Part shown: positions 26,495-35,600 of the stretch, piece after piece
How the letters are laid out: each line of letters starts with the position of its first letter
How positions within the stretch are numbered: the first letter of the stretch is position 1
NCBI RefSeq assembly: GCF_002483305.1
Contig: NZ_DLHQ01000048.1
Span: 1 to 37,347 of the forward strand
Direction: 5' to 3'
DNA from: Brevundimonas sp. UBA7664
Lineage (GTDB): Bacteria > Pseudomonadota > Alphaproteobacteria > Caulobacterales > Caulobacteraceae
Length of the DNA stretch: 37,347 bases
Notes under the pieces: model-generated
Told to the model about the DNA's origin: nothing
The model's database searches: none
Seen by the model: only the letters and a program-made list of their open reading frames with translations
Program-made: the position numbers and the translations under genes

Positions 26495-28195
26495 ATGGGC
26501 CGCTACGTCTTCAAACTGCCCGACGTGGGCGAGGGCACGGCCGAGGCCGAACTGGTCGCCTGGCACGTCAAGGTCGGGGATGTGGTCGCAGAGGACCAGA
26601 TCATCGCCGACATCATGACCGACAAGGCCACGGTCGAACTGACCAGCCCTGTCGCCGGCAAGGTGCTCGCCGCCCATGGCGAGCCCGGCCAGCAACTGGC
26701 CGTCGGCTCGCCGCTGGTCGAGTTCGAGGTCGAGGGCGTGGGCAATGCCGCCGGTGCCGAGGCGCCGCCCCCCTCGAACCCTGCTCCGCAGGCTTCGGTC
26801 CCCCTGACAGGGGGACAATCCGCCCCGCAATCTCCCCCCACCGGGGGGAGTACCCGCGAAGCGGGGGAGGGGGCACCCGCCCCCGCACAGGCCGGCAATT
26901 TCGTCTTCAAACTCCCCGACGTCGGCGAAGGCACGGCCGAGGCCGAACTGGTCGGCTGGCACATCAAGGTCGGCGACGTCGTCGCCGAGGACCAGATCGT
27001 CGCCGACATCATGACCGACAAGGCCACCGTCGAATTGACCTCGCCGGTCGCCGGAACCGTCGTCGCCCTGCACGGCGAAGCGGGCCAGCAACTCGCCGTC
27101 GGCGGCCCTCTGGTCAGCTTCCAGGTCGAGGGCAAGGGCAATCAGGGTGAGGCGCCGCCCCCCTCGAACCCTGCTCCGCAGGCTTCGGTCCCCCTGACAG
27201 GGGGACAGACGAAAGCCGTCGCCCCCGTCTCCTCCCCGCTCCGCGGGGAGGGGGACCAGCCGAAGGCTGGTGGAGGGGCGCCCGTCGCGCGCACCCTCTC
27301 CGCCCGCAACGAGCGCCCGCTCGCCTCGCCCGCCGTGCGCAACCGGGCCCGCGACCTCGGTATCGGGCTCCAATTCGTCCCCGGCTCCGGCCCCGCCGGC
27401 CGCATCGAACACGGCGACCTCGACGCCTACGTCGCTTCCGGCGGCCGCGGATCATCCGCGTCCGGATCATCGACGGCCTCCGCCTACGAGCGCCACGAAG
27501 GAACCACCGTCACCCGCATCATCGGCGTCCGCCGCAAGATCGCGGAGAAGATGGCCGAGAGCGTCCGCCGCATCCCCCACATCACCTATGTGGAAGAGAT
27601 CGACGTCACCGCCCTCGAGGAGCTCCGCGCCCACCTCAACTCGCGGAAGACGAAAGACCAGCCCAAGCTGAACGTCCTGCCCTTCATCGCCCGCGCCATG
27701 GTCGTCGCCCTGCGCGACCAGCCGACCATCAACTCGCACTACGACGACGAGGCCGGCGTTCTCACCACCCACGCCGCCGTCCACATCGGTATCGCCGCCC
27801 AGACCCCCAACGGCCTGATGGTCCCGGTGGTCCGCCACGCTGAATCTCTCGATCCCTGGGATACGGCGCTGGAGATCGCCCGCGTCTCGGGCGCGGCCAA
27901 GGACGGCTCGGCCAAACGCGACGAGCTGACCGGCTCGACCATCACCATCACCTCGCTGGGCACGCTGGGCGGGGTCATCCACACCCCCATCATCAACCAC
28001 CCCGAGGTCGCCATCGTCGGCCCCAACAAGATCGCCGAGCGCGTGGTGGTCAAGGACGGCCAGATGGTGGTGCGCAAGATGATGAACCTGTCCTCCAGCT
28101 TCGACCACCGCATCGTCGACGGCCATGACGCGGCCGTCTTCGTCCAGCGCATCAAGGGGCTGCTGGAGCATCCCGCGACGCTGTGGATGGGGTGA
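26495..28195 (+). CDS. bkdB: Branched-chain 2-oxoacid dehydrogenase E2, two lipoyl domains
   Basis: A 566-residue dihydrolipoyl acyltransferase core of the complex. Domains: lipoyl 1 (residues 1-80, lipoyl Lys44 in MTDKATVELTSPVAG), linker 1 (about 85-130), lipoyl 2 (131-212, Lys176), linker 2 (about 215-270), E1/E3-binding domain (ASPAVRNRARDLGI...GPAGRIEHGDLDAYV), then the catalytic domain, which ends with the active-site motif FDHRIVDGHDA (His538, Asp542). Many bacterial BkdB proteins have one lipoyl domain; the two here are close copies. The linkers are unusual: instead of plain Ala/Pro they contain S-V-P-L-T-G-G-Q-type sequence encoded by GC-rich palindromes (see the repeat entries). The frame stays open through them. 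Confidence 0.95.
   Translation: MGRYVFKLPDVGEGTAEAELVAWHVKVGDVVAEDQIIADIMTDKATVELTSPVAGKVLAAHGEPGQQLAVGSPLVEFEVEGVGNAAGAEAPPPSNPAPQASVPLTGGQSAPQSPPTGGSTREAGEGAPAPAQAGNFVFKLPDVGEGTAEAELVGWHIKVGDVVAEDQIVADIMTDKATVELTSPVAGTVVALHGEAGQQLAVGGPLVSFQVEGKGNQGEAPPPSNPAPQASVPLTGGQTKAVAPVSSPLRGEGDQPKAGGGAPVARTLSARNERPLASPAVRNRARDLGIGLQFVPGSGPAGRIEHGDLDAYVASGGRGSSASGSSTASAYERHEGTTVTRIIGVRRKIAEKMAESVRRIPHITYVEEIDVTALEELRAHLNSRKTKDQPKLNVLPFIARAMVVALRDQPTINSHYDDEAGVLTTHAAVHIGIAAQTPNGLMVPVVRHAESLDPWDTALEIARVSGAAKDGSAKRDELTGSTITITSLGTLGGVIHTPIINHPEVAIVGPNKIAERVVVKDGQMVVRKMMNLSSSFDHRIVDGHDAAVFVQRIKGLLEHPATLWMG
26759..27207 (+). repeat. 59-bp direct repeat in the E2 linkers
   Basis: Bases 26759-26817 and 27149-27207 are identical and exactly 390 bases (130 codons) apart. 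Both encode the same linker peptide, which includes PPPSNPAPQASVPLTGGQ. The flanking lipoyl-domain DNA is similar but has diverged at many third positions, so the linker copies are younger or kept alike by gene conversion. Confidence 0.9.
26798..26863. repeat. Palindrome cluster inside E2 linker 1
   Basis: Three adjacent palindromes are translated in frame here: GTCCCCCTGACAGGGGGAC (26798-26816), CTCCCCCCACCGGGGGGAG (26832-26850) and CCCGCGAAGCGGG just after (about 26853-26865). They resemble the GC-rich hairpins found between genes in this window and give the linker its odd TGGQSAPQSPPTGGSTREAG composition. Confidence 0.8.
27188..27271. repeat. Palindrome cluster inside E2 linker 2
   Basis: A second in-frame cluster: the same GTCCCCCTGACAGGGGGAC (27188-27206), CTCCCCGCTCCGCGGGGAG (27232-27250) and ACCAGCCGAAGGCTGGT (27255-27271). 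The last two form a module different from that in linker 1, so the two linkers share one palindrome but carry different second halves. Confidence 0.8.
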
Positions 28196-28200
28196 GGTCG

Positions 28201-28644
28201 ATGAAGGGTCTGGTTCTTGCGGGAGCGATTGGGCTGGCGGCGATCACGTCTCCTGGAGCGGCTCATGCCTGTTTCGCCCCCTATGTTTTCGATCCGGCGC
28301 GGGAAACCCATGATGCGCTAGCCGTCGCTACCGCCACGAGCCGCGAAGATGTTGCGGAGTTCGTACCGAGCACCCTCTCCGGCGCAGAATCGTCACAACG
28401 TCCAGGCTGGATCGCCGAACTGCGGACCGTCGGAATCGTCCGTGGCCGCGCTCCTTCGCTGATCGTGGTCGCCCAGGAGGTTCAAGCGCCGGGAGAATGC
28501 TGGAGCGGGATTGAGATTCCTGAGGTCGGCCAGACCTACGCTGTCTATCTCGACGAGATCGCGGGTGAGATGGTGCCGACAAGAATGATCCTCCTCGACG
28601 AAGCACTGAAACTCGATCCGGCCTTCGGCCGCAGAGAGCAGTAG
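28201..28644 (+). CDS. Small exported protein of unknown function
   Basis: A 147-residue protein with a signal peptide (MKGLVLAGAIGLAAITSPGAAHA) whose predicted cleavage leaves Cys as the first mature residue. The mature part has strands such as GWIAELRTVGIVRGRAPSLIVVAQEV, a second Cys in GECWSG, and VGQTYAVYLDE. The Cys-first, G-x-Y-x-V-Y-L pattern is reminiscent of netrin/TIMP-like secreted domains, but that is a weak impression. GAGGT precedes the ATG at 28201, five bases after the E2 stop. It interrupts the E2-E3 gene order, is less GC-rich than its neighbours, and has no evident link to oxoacid metabolism, which suggests later insertion. Confidence 0.7.
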   Translation: MKGLVLAGAIGLAAITSPGAAHACFAPYVFDPARETHDALAVATATSREDVAEFVPSTLSGAESSQRPGWIAELRTVGIVRGRAPSLIVVAQEVQAPGECWSGIEIPEVGQTYAVYLDEIAGEMVPTRMILLDEALKLDPAFGRREQ

Positions 28645-28670
28645 CCACCAAGATTGGCGCCAGTAGACAG

Positions 28671-30065
28671 ATGCAAACGATCAAAACCAAAGTCCTCATC
28701 ATCGGCGCCGGCACCGGCGGCTATGTCGCCGGCATTCGCTGCGGCCAGTTGGGCCTCGACACCATCCTCGTCGACGGCGGCGACGGCCTCGGCGGCACCT
28801 GCCTGAACGTCGGCTGCATTCCCTCCAAGGCCATCATCCACGCCGCCTCGAAATTCGAGACGGTGTCCAAGGCCGCCGCCGGCGGTACGCTCGGCATCAC
28901 GGCGTCCAAGCCCGCCATCGACCTGGCCCAGACCACCGCTTGGAAAGACAGCATCGTCCGTAAGCTGAACGCCGGTGTGGCGGGCCTGCTGAAGAAGGCC
29001 AAGGTCAAGGTCATCAACGGCTGGGCCGAGTTCTCCGACGCCAAGACCTGCACCGTGAAGACCGCCGACGGCGACATCACGATCAGCGCCGAACACGTCA
29101 TCCTCGCCACCGGCTCCGAGCCGGTCGAACTGCCCTTCCTGAAGTTCGGCGGCGACGTCATCTCCTCGACCGAGGCCCTGTCGCTGGACAAGGTGCCCGG
29201 CAAGCTGGTCGTCGTCGGCGGCGGCTATATCGGCCTCGAACTCGGCATCGCCTTCCGCAAGCTGGGGGCCGAGGTCGCCATCGTCGAAATGGCCGACCGC
29301 CTGCTGCCGCTCTACGACAAGGCCCTGACCGATCCGGTCCAGAAATGGCTGGAGAAGCACGGCGTCGAACTGCACCTCGGGGCGAAAGCCGGGTCGTTCG
29401 AAAAGGGCCAGCTCAACATCACTACGAAGGACGGCGCCGCCCTCAAGCTCAAGGCCGACAAGGTCCTCGTCACCGTCGGCCGCCGGCCGCGCACCCAAGG
29501 CTGGGGTCTGGAGAACATGGGCGTGGCCATGGCCGGGCCGTTCGTGAAGATCGATGACCGCTGCGCGACCAGCATGCGCAACGTCTGGGCCGTCGGCGAC
29601 CTGACCGGCGAACCCATGCTGGCCCACAAGGGCTCGGCCCAGGGCGAGGTCGTCGCCGAGATCATCGCCGGCCACAACAAGGTCTTCAACCCGGTCACCA
29701 TCGCCGCCGTCTGCTTCACCGAGCCCGAAATCGTCTCCGCCGGCCTGACGCCCCTCGACGTCGAGGGCCGCGACGACGTCATCACCGCCGTCTTCCCGCT
29801 GATGGCCATCGGCCGCGCCCTGGCGCTGGAGGCCGGCGACGACGGCGGCTTCGTCCGGGTGCTGGCGTCAAAGACCGATCACCGCCTGCTGGGCGTCCAG
29901 GCCGTCGGCCAGCACGTCTCCGAACTGTCCAACAGCTTCGCCCAGATGATGGAGATGGGCGCGGTCCTCGAAGACGTCGCCGGGACCATCCACGTCCACC
30001 CGACCATGGGCGAGGCCTTCCATGAAGCGTCGTTGCGGGCGCTGGGGCACGCGATCCACATCTAG
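28671..30065 (+). CDS. lpdV: Dihydrolipoyl dehydrogenase (E3)
   Basis: A 464-residue FAD-dependent disulfide oxidoreductase that reoxidises the lipoyl groups of E2 using NAD+. Motifs in order: the FAD-binding IIGAGTGGYVAGIRCGQLG; the redox pair Cys44/Cys49 in GGTCLNVGCIPSK; the NAD-binding VVVGGGYIGLELG; the second FAD contact VWAVGDLTGEPMLAHKG; and the interface His-Glu pair HVHPTMGEAFHEA. It closes the bkd cluster. No good ribosome-binding site is seen before the ATG at 28671. A large inverted repeat follows the stop. Confidence 0.95.
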   Translation: MQTIKTKVLIIGAGTGGYVAGIRCGQLGLDTILVDGGDGLGGTCLNVGCIPSKAIIHAASKFETVSKAAAGGTLGITASKPAIDLAQTTAWKDSIVRKLNAGVAGLLKKAKVKVINGWAEFSDAKTCTVKTADGDITISAEHVILATGSEPVELPFLKFGGDVISSTEALSLDKVPGKLVVVGGGYIGLELGIAFRKLGAEVAIVEMADRLLPLYDKALTDPVQKWLEKHGVELHLGAKAGSFEKGQLNITTKDGAALKLKADKVLVTVGRRPRTQGWGLENMGVAMAGPFVKIDDRCATSMRNVWAVGDLTGEPMLAHKGSAQGEVVAEIIAGHNKVFNPVTIAAVCFTEPEIVSAGLTPLDVEGRDDVITAVFPLMAIGRALALEAGDDGGFVRVLASKTDHRLLGVQAVGQHVSELSNSFAQMMEMGAVLEDVAGTIHVHPTMGEAFHEASLRALGHAIHI

Positions 30066-30071
30066 GGAACC

Positions 30072-30162
30072 GGCAGTAGGCAGTAGGCAGTAGGCGTTTG
30101 GGGGGGCCTCGCTCCCTTCCTGGTACTATCTCCCTACTCCCTACTCCCTACTGCCTACTGCC
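30072..30162. repeat. Inverted arrays of a 7-bp tandem repeat
   Basis: GGCAGTA is repeated three times at 30072-30092. On the other side, 30132-30162 holds three CCCTACT units followed by GCCTACT and GCC. The outer arms are complementary over 22 of 23 bases around a 37-base centre, so a long hairpin can form just after the lpdV stop. It could end the bkd transcript. No T-run follows. Confidence 0.85.
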
Positions 30163-30178
30163 TCCTTCCGTCGTCGAA

Positions 30179-30219
30179 CCGTCACACCAGCATCCACCCC
30201 TCCGTCACAAACCTGTGGT
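30179..30219 (+). promoter_or_regulatory. Possible PHO boxes upstream of pstS
   Basis: CCGTCACAAACCTGTGGT (30202-30219) resembles two CTGTCAT half-sites with the standard four-base spacer. Another CCGTCAC lies at 30179-30185, roughly two 11-base periods earlier. PhoB activates pst genes under phosphate limitation through such sites. The match is partial; the downstream half-site is the weak one. Confidence 0.4.
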
Positions 30220-30258
30220 CCAAGCGGCGCGACCTCAGCCGTTGTCCGGAGACTGACG

Positions 30259-31329
30259 ATGACGACCCGCACCCTGCTCGCCGCCGCTTCCGCCGTCGCC
30301 TTGCTGGCCCTCGCGGCCTGCGGAAACGACCAGTCCGCCGGCAACCAGACCGCCCGCGCCGGCATCTGGGCCGCCGGTTCCTCGACCGTCTTCCCCTTCG
30401 CCACCCGCGTGGCCGAGAATTTCGCCCGCACCTCGGGCGGCGCCGCGCCGCGCGTCGAATCGCTGGGCACCGGCGGCGGCATCCAGGCCTTCTGCCAGGG
30501 CGTCGGCCCCAACACCCCGGACATCGCCAACGCCTCGCGCCGGATGAAGGCCTCCGAGTTCGAACTGTGCCGGACCAACGGCGTCACCGACATCGTCGAG
30601 ATCCAGATCGGCTTCGACGGCCTGGTCATCGCCACCTCCCGCGACGCCCCGGACTACGGCTTCTCGGGCGACGACCTGTATCTGGCCCTGGCCAAGGAGG
30701 TGCCGGGACCGAACGGGACCTTCATCGCCAACCCGTACACCACCTGGAACCAGGTCAACCCCGGCCTGCCCGCGACCCGCATCCTGGTCTATGGCCCGCC
30801 GCCGACCTCGGGCACGCGCGATTCCTGGCTGGAGCTGGCCATGGCCCCCTCGGCCAAGACCATCCCGGCCCTGGCCGCCCTGGCCGAAAGCGATGAAGAC
30901 CGCTTCGAGACCCTGGCCCACACCCTGCGCGAGGATGGCGCCTGGGTCGATTCCGGCGAGAACGACAACGCCATCGTCCAGACCTTGACCCGCACGCCGG
31001 GCTCCACCGGCGCCTTCGGCTATTCCTTCCTCGAGCAGAACAACGACACGGTGAAGGCCCACAGCGTCAACGGCGTCATGCCGACGCTGGAGACCATCGC
31101 CTCGGGCGAATATCCGATCTCCCGCTCCATGTTCATCTACGTCAAGAAGCAGCACGTCGGCGTCACGCCGGGGCTGGAGCAGTTCGTGATGGAGTTCATG
31201 TCCGAGGCCGCCGCCGGCCGCGGCGGCTATCTGCAGGACCGCGGTCTGGTGCCGCTGCCCGCCGACCAGCTGGCCGCCCAGCGCGCCATCGCCACGGCCA
31301 TGACGCCGATGACGGCGCCGGCGAAGTAG
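30259..31329 (+). CDS. pstS: Phosphate-binding lipoprotein, PstS-like
   Basis: A 356-residue periplasmic solute-binding protein for phosphate uptake. The signal sequence ends in a lipobox, LLALAACGN, so the mature protein is probably lipid-anchored. The phosphate-binding signatures follow: AAGSSTVFPFATRVAENF, the ESLGTGGGIQAFCQG loop, DIANASRRMK and PPTSGTRDSWLEL. The end lacks the usual long extension. GGAG stands seven bases before the ATG at 30259. No pstC, pstA or pstB genes are adjacent, so it depends on a transporter encoded elsewhere, as in Caulobacter relatives. The upstream region contains possible PHO boxes. Confidence 0.88.
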   Translation: MTTRTLLAAASAVALLALAACGNDQSAGNQTARAGIWAAGSSTVFPFATRVAENFARTSGGAAPRVESLGTGGGIQAFCQGVGPNTPDIANASRRMKASEFELCRTNGVTDIVEIQIGFDGLVIATSRDAPDYGFSGDDLYLALAKEVPGPNGTFIANPYTTWNQVNPGLPATRILVYGPPPTSGTRDSWLELAMAPSAKTIPALAALAESDEDRFETLAHTLREDGAWVDSGENDNAIVQTLTRTPGSTGAFGYSFLEQNNDTVKAHSVNGVMPTLETIASGEYPISRSMFIYVKKQHVGVTPGLEQFVMEFMSEAAAGRGGYLQDRGLVPLPADQLAAQRAIATAMTPMTAPAK

Positions 31330-31337
31330 GGATCACG

Positions 31338-31473
31338 TTCTCCCTCCCCTTTATGGGGAGGGATGTCGGCGCGAAGCGACGACAGGGTGGGGTGCGTCAG
31401 TCCGCGTTCCGGCCATTTCGAACCCCACCCCGATGGCTTCGCCATCGACCCTCCCCATGAAGGGGAGGGAGAA
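31338..31473. repeat. 136-bp nested palindromic element
   Basis: Outer arms 31338-31362 and 31449-31473 are complementary at 24 of 25 positions, and each is also nearly self-complementary (CCCTCCCC...GGGGAGGG). Inside them, GGGTGGGGT (31385-31393) pairs with ACCCCACCC (31422-31430), and GATGGC (31432-31437) with GCCATC (31441-31446). The element fills the gap between the convergent pstS and glycosyltransferase genes, 8 and 7 bases from their stops, and could terminate both. Confidence 0.88.
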
Positions 31474-31480
31474 GCAGACC

Positions 31481-32566
31481 TTAGGCCGCCGCCTTCCGCC
31501 GCAACCGCGCGATCCGCCGCAGCCGCCGCCAGAACCGCCCGCGCTCGGGCTCGGGATAGGGCTGCAGGTTCTGCACGAACTCCTCGGCCGAGGCGCGCCA
31601 GCTGAATTTCTCGGCATAGGCGCGCACCGCCTTGCGGTCGCATTCCTGCGCCTTCAGGCAGGCCGTGCGCAGATCCGCGTCGATGGCCCCCGCGTTCGAT
31701 CCCGGAATGATGTCGATCGGCCCGTGCGCCGGATAGGCGGCGACCGGCGTGCCCGTGCCCATGGCTTCCAGGATCACCAGGCCGAAGGTGTCGGTCCAGC
31801 TCGGGAAGACGAAGACGTCGGCGTCGCGGAAACACCGCGCCAGCTCCTCGCCGAACCGCGCCCCGAGGAATTTCGCCTCGGGATATTTCTCTTCCAGCTC
31901 GGCGCGGGCGGGGCCGTCGCCGACGACGATCTTGGTGCCTGGCAGGTCGGTCTCGAGGAAGGCCTCGATATTCTTCTCGACCGCCACCCGGCCGACGTTG
32001 AGGAAAAACGGCCGCGGCCAGTCCTTGCCGCCCAGCTCGTCATAGATGCGCGGCAGGTCGGGATTGAACTGTTCGGTGTCCACCCCCCGCGTCCACGGCG
32101 AGACGTTCTTGAACCCGTGCGCCACCAGCTCGTCGCGCAGCGTCGGCGTCGCCACCATCAGCCGGCCCGACGGCTTGTGGAACCACTTCATATAGGCGTA
32201 GCCGACCTGCACCGGGATCGGGAACCGGGCCGAGACATATTCCGGGAATTTGGTGTGATAGCTGGTCGTGAAGGGCAGCTTCCATTCGACGCAGATGCGC
32301 CGCGTGGCGATGCCGATCGGCCCCTCGGTGGCGATGTGCACCGCCTCCGGCTCGAAGGCGCGCAGCCGTTCGCGGATCTCCTCCTCGGCCCCCAGCGCCA
32401 GCCGGATTTCCGGATAGGTGGGGCAGGGGATGGTCTTGAACTGGCTGGGCTCGATGACGTCGACCTCATGCCCCATGCCACGGCATTCCGCCACGGTGCG
32501 GGTCAGGGTGCGGACGACGCCGTTGACCTGGGGCTCCCAGGCGTCGGTGGCCAGAACGATGCGCAT
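31481..32566 (-). CDS. GT4-family glycosyltransferase
   Basis: A 361-residue retaining glycosyltransferase with two Rossmann-like halves (GT-B fold, family 4). The start MRIVLATDAWEPQVNGVVRTL carries the acceptor-loop Gly-Val. The C-terminal donor site has FFLNVGRVAVEKNIEAFL, KIVVGDGP and DVFVFPSWTDTFGLVILEAMGTGTPV, the E-x7-E nucleotide-sugar motif. The closest look is to SqdX/MgtA-like enzymes that glycosylate membrane lipids (diacylglycerol or phosphatidylinositol), which is an inference. The ATG at 32566 is the family start; the frame continues upstream to 33316 only through the putA antisense strand. It is divergent from putA. Confidence 0.88.
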   Translation of the reverse strand: MRIVLATDAWEPQVNGVVRTLTRTVAECRGMGHEVDVIEPSQFKTIPCPTYPEIRLALGAEEEIRERLRAFEPEAVHIATEGPIGIATRRICVEWKLPFTTSYHTKFPEYVSARFPIPVQVGYAYMKWFHKPSGRLMVATPTLRDELVAHGFKNVSPWTRGVDTEQFNPDLPRIYDELGGKDWPRPFFLNVGRVAVEKNIEAFLETDLPGTKIVVGDGPARAELEEKYPEAKFLGARFGEELARCFRDADVFVFPSWTDTFGLVILEAMGTGTPVAAYPAHGPIDIIPGSNAGAIDADLRTACLKAQECDRKAVRAYAEKFSWRASAEEFVQNLQPYPEPERGRFWRRLRRIARLRRKAAA

Positions 32567-32681
32567 GTGGGCCGGGTGGCTCCGCCGTTGATCGATCGCA
32601 ACCTCTAGCGCCTCGGGCAGCGGTTGGCGAGACGCCGCAACCCTCTCCCGTTCCGCTGCGGAATGGTCTAGGACGCCCGCC

Positions 32682-35600
32682 ATGAACGCACATGTCTCCC
32701 CGCCCGTCGCCCTGTCCCAGGATTGGGATGCGCTGGACCAGGGCAAGTTCGCGGACGAGACCGCCACGGTGCGGGGCCTGCTGGCCAACATGCCGCTGGA
32801 CGGGACCGAGCGCGCCGCCGTCCTCAACGAGGCCATCGGCCTGGTCGAACGGGCCCGCGCCAGCGTCAAGAAACAGGGCGTGGTCGAAAGCTTTCTGCAG
32901 GAGTTCTCGCTCGGCACCCGCGAGGGCCTGGCCCTGATGTGCCTCGCCGAGGCTCTGCTGCGCACGCCCGACGAAGAGACCCGCGACCGGCTGATCGCCG
33001 AGAAGATCGGCTCGGCCGACTGGTCGTCCCACCTCGGCCAGTCCGACAGCCTGTTCGTCAACGCCTCGACCTGGGGCCTGATGCTGACCGGCAAGCTGGT
33101 GGATGTGGACGAAGAGGCCCGCACCGACCTGCCCGGCTTCCTCAAGCGGATCGTTGGCCGTCTGGGCGAGCCGGTGATCCGAGAGGCTGTGGCCGCCGCC
33201 GTCCGCATCATGGGCGAGCAGTTCGTGGTCGGCCGCACCATCGAGGCGGCGCTGAAGCGTTCCAACCGCGAAGGCTGGCTGTGCAGTTTCGACATGCTGG
33301 GCGAGGGCGCCCGCACCGCCCATGACGCCGAGCGCTATGAGAAGATCTACGCCGACGCCATCACCGCCGTCGGCAAGACCGCCAAGGGGCAGGGCCCCGA
33401 GGCCGGCCACGGCGTCTCGGTCAAGCTGTCCGCCCTGTCGCCCCGCTATGAGGCCACCCACGAGGCCCGGGTCTGGGACGAGCTCTATCCCCGCATCCTT
33501 CGGCTGGCCCGGATCGCGGCGCAGTACGACATCAACTTCACCATGGACGCCGAAGAGGCCGACCGGCTGGCCCTGTCGCTGAAGCTGCTCGACCGGCTGG
33601 CGTGCGAGCCCGATCTGGGCGGCTGGACCGGTCTCGGCCTCGCCGTTCAGGCCTATCAGAAGCGCTGTCCCGAGGTGATCCGCCGCGTCGCCGAACTGGC
33701 GAAAACCTCCGGCCGCCGGCTCATGGTCCGTCTGGTCAAGGGCGCCTACTGGGACACCGAGATCAAGCGCGCGCAGGTCTTCGGCCGCACCGACTATCCG
33801 GTCTTCACCACCAAGGCCGCGACCGACCTCAACTACCTCGTTTGCGCGAAGGCGATGATCGAGGCCGCGCCGCACATCTACAGCCAGTTCGCCACCCACA
33901 ACGCCCACTCGCTGGCCGCCGTGTACAAAATGGCATCCGAGCGCTCGGTGAAGATCGAATTCCAGCGCCTGCACGGCATGGGCGAGGCGCTCTATGACGC
34001 CGCGCGCGACGCCTTCGGCCCCGTGACGGTCCGCGCCTACGCCCCCGTCGGCGGGCATGAGGACCTGCTGCCCTATCTGGTGCGCCGCTTGCTCGAGAAC
34101 GGAGCCAACTCCTCCTTCGTCCACGCCTTGCTGGACGAGCGGGTGCCCGCCTCGGCCGTCGCCGCCGACCCCATCTCCGCCGTCGAGGCCCACCCCGACC
34201 GCCACGCCAAGATCCCGACCCCGAAGGACATGTACATGGACCGCCAGAACTCGCTGGGCCGCGACTATTCGCAAGCCGCCGACCGTGAGCGCCACGCCGT
34301 CGCGCTTCAGAAGGTCGACAGCGAGACCCTGACCGCCGGCCCGATCATCGGCGGCAAGCTCAAGGCCGGGACAAACCCCCAGCCGGTCACCAATCCGTTC
34401 GATACGTCCCGCGTGCTGGGCCATGTCTCCGAGGCGACCGAAGCCGACATCGACGCCGCCGTCGACGCCGCCGCCCGCGCCCAGATCGCCTGGGACCGCA
34501 AGGGCGGGGCGGGCCGGGGCGCCGTGCTGCGCGCCATGGCGGATGCGCTGGAAGCCGATATGGACCGGCTCGTCGCCCTGCTCTCGCGCGAGGCCGGCAA
34601 GACCCTCAACGACGGCGTCGCCGAAATCCGCGAGGCCGCCGACTTCTGCCGCTACTACGCCATGCTGGCCGAACGCGACTTCGGCGGTCCCACCGAGCTC
34701 AAGGGCCCCGTCGGCGAGATCAACCAGCTGGTCCTGCATGGCCGCGGCGTCTTCGCCTGCATCAGCCCGTGGAATTTCCCGCTGGCCATCTTCACCGGCC
34801 AGATCGCCGCGGCCCTGGCCGCCGGCAACGCCGTCCTCGCCAAGCCCGCCGAACAGACCCCGCTGATCGCCGCCGAGGCCGTGCGCCTCTATTACAAGGC
34901 CGGCCTTGACCCGAACCTGCTGGCCCTCGTCCCCGGTCGCGGCGAGACGGTCGGCGCCAAACTGGTCAGCCACCCCGGCATCGACGGCGTCGCCTTCACC
35001 GGCGGCACCGACACCGCCAGCCTGATCAACCGCTCGCTGGCCGCCCGTCCGGGCGCCATCATCCCCTTCATCGCCGAGACCGGCGGGCTGAACGGCATGT
35101 TCGTCGACACCACGGCGCTGAAGGAACAGATCATCGACGACGTCATCCTGTCGGCCTTCGGCTCGTCGGGTCAGCGCTGCTCGGCCCTGCGCCTGCTCTA
35201 CGTCCCGCATGACGCCGCCGACGCCCTGATCGAGGGCCTCAAGGGCGCGCTCGCCGCCCAGGTCGTGGGCGATCCGACCGATCCCGCCACCGACATCGGC
35301 CCGGTCATCGACGCCGATGCGAAGGCCATGCTCGAGGCCCACCTGAAGCGGCTCGAGGGCGATGCGAAGATCATCGCCCGCGCCGAACTGCCCGCCGGCG
35401 CCGACAAGGGCCACCTGTTCGCGCCGACCATCGCCGAGATCCCCACGCCCGACTATCTGGAGCGCGAGGTCTTCGGCCCGATCCTGCACGTCTGCCGCTA
35501 CGAGCCCTCGAAACTGAAGGAGACGGCGTCGAAACTGGCCGCCCGCGGCTATGGCCTGACCCTGGGCGTGCACAGCCGTATCGAGGCCTTCGCCGACGAG

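Noticed and set aside
30072..30162. CRISPR array
   Set aside because: Units are only seven bases with no spacers, and the two halves are inverted rather than direct repeats.
32567..33316. Extension of the glycosyltransferase frame upstream to 33316
   Set aside because: The extra 250 residues are antisense to putA, and the family start is at 32566.
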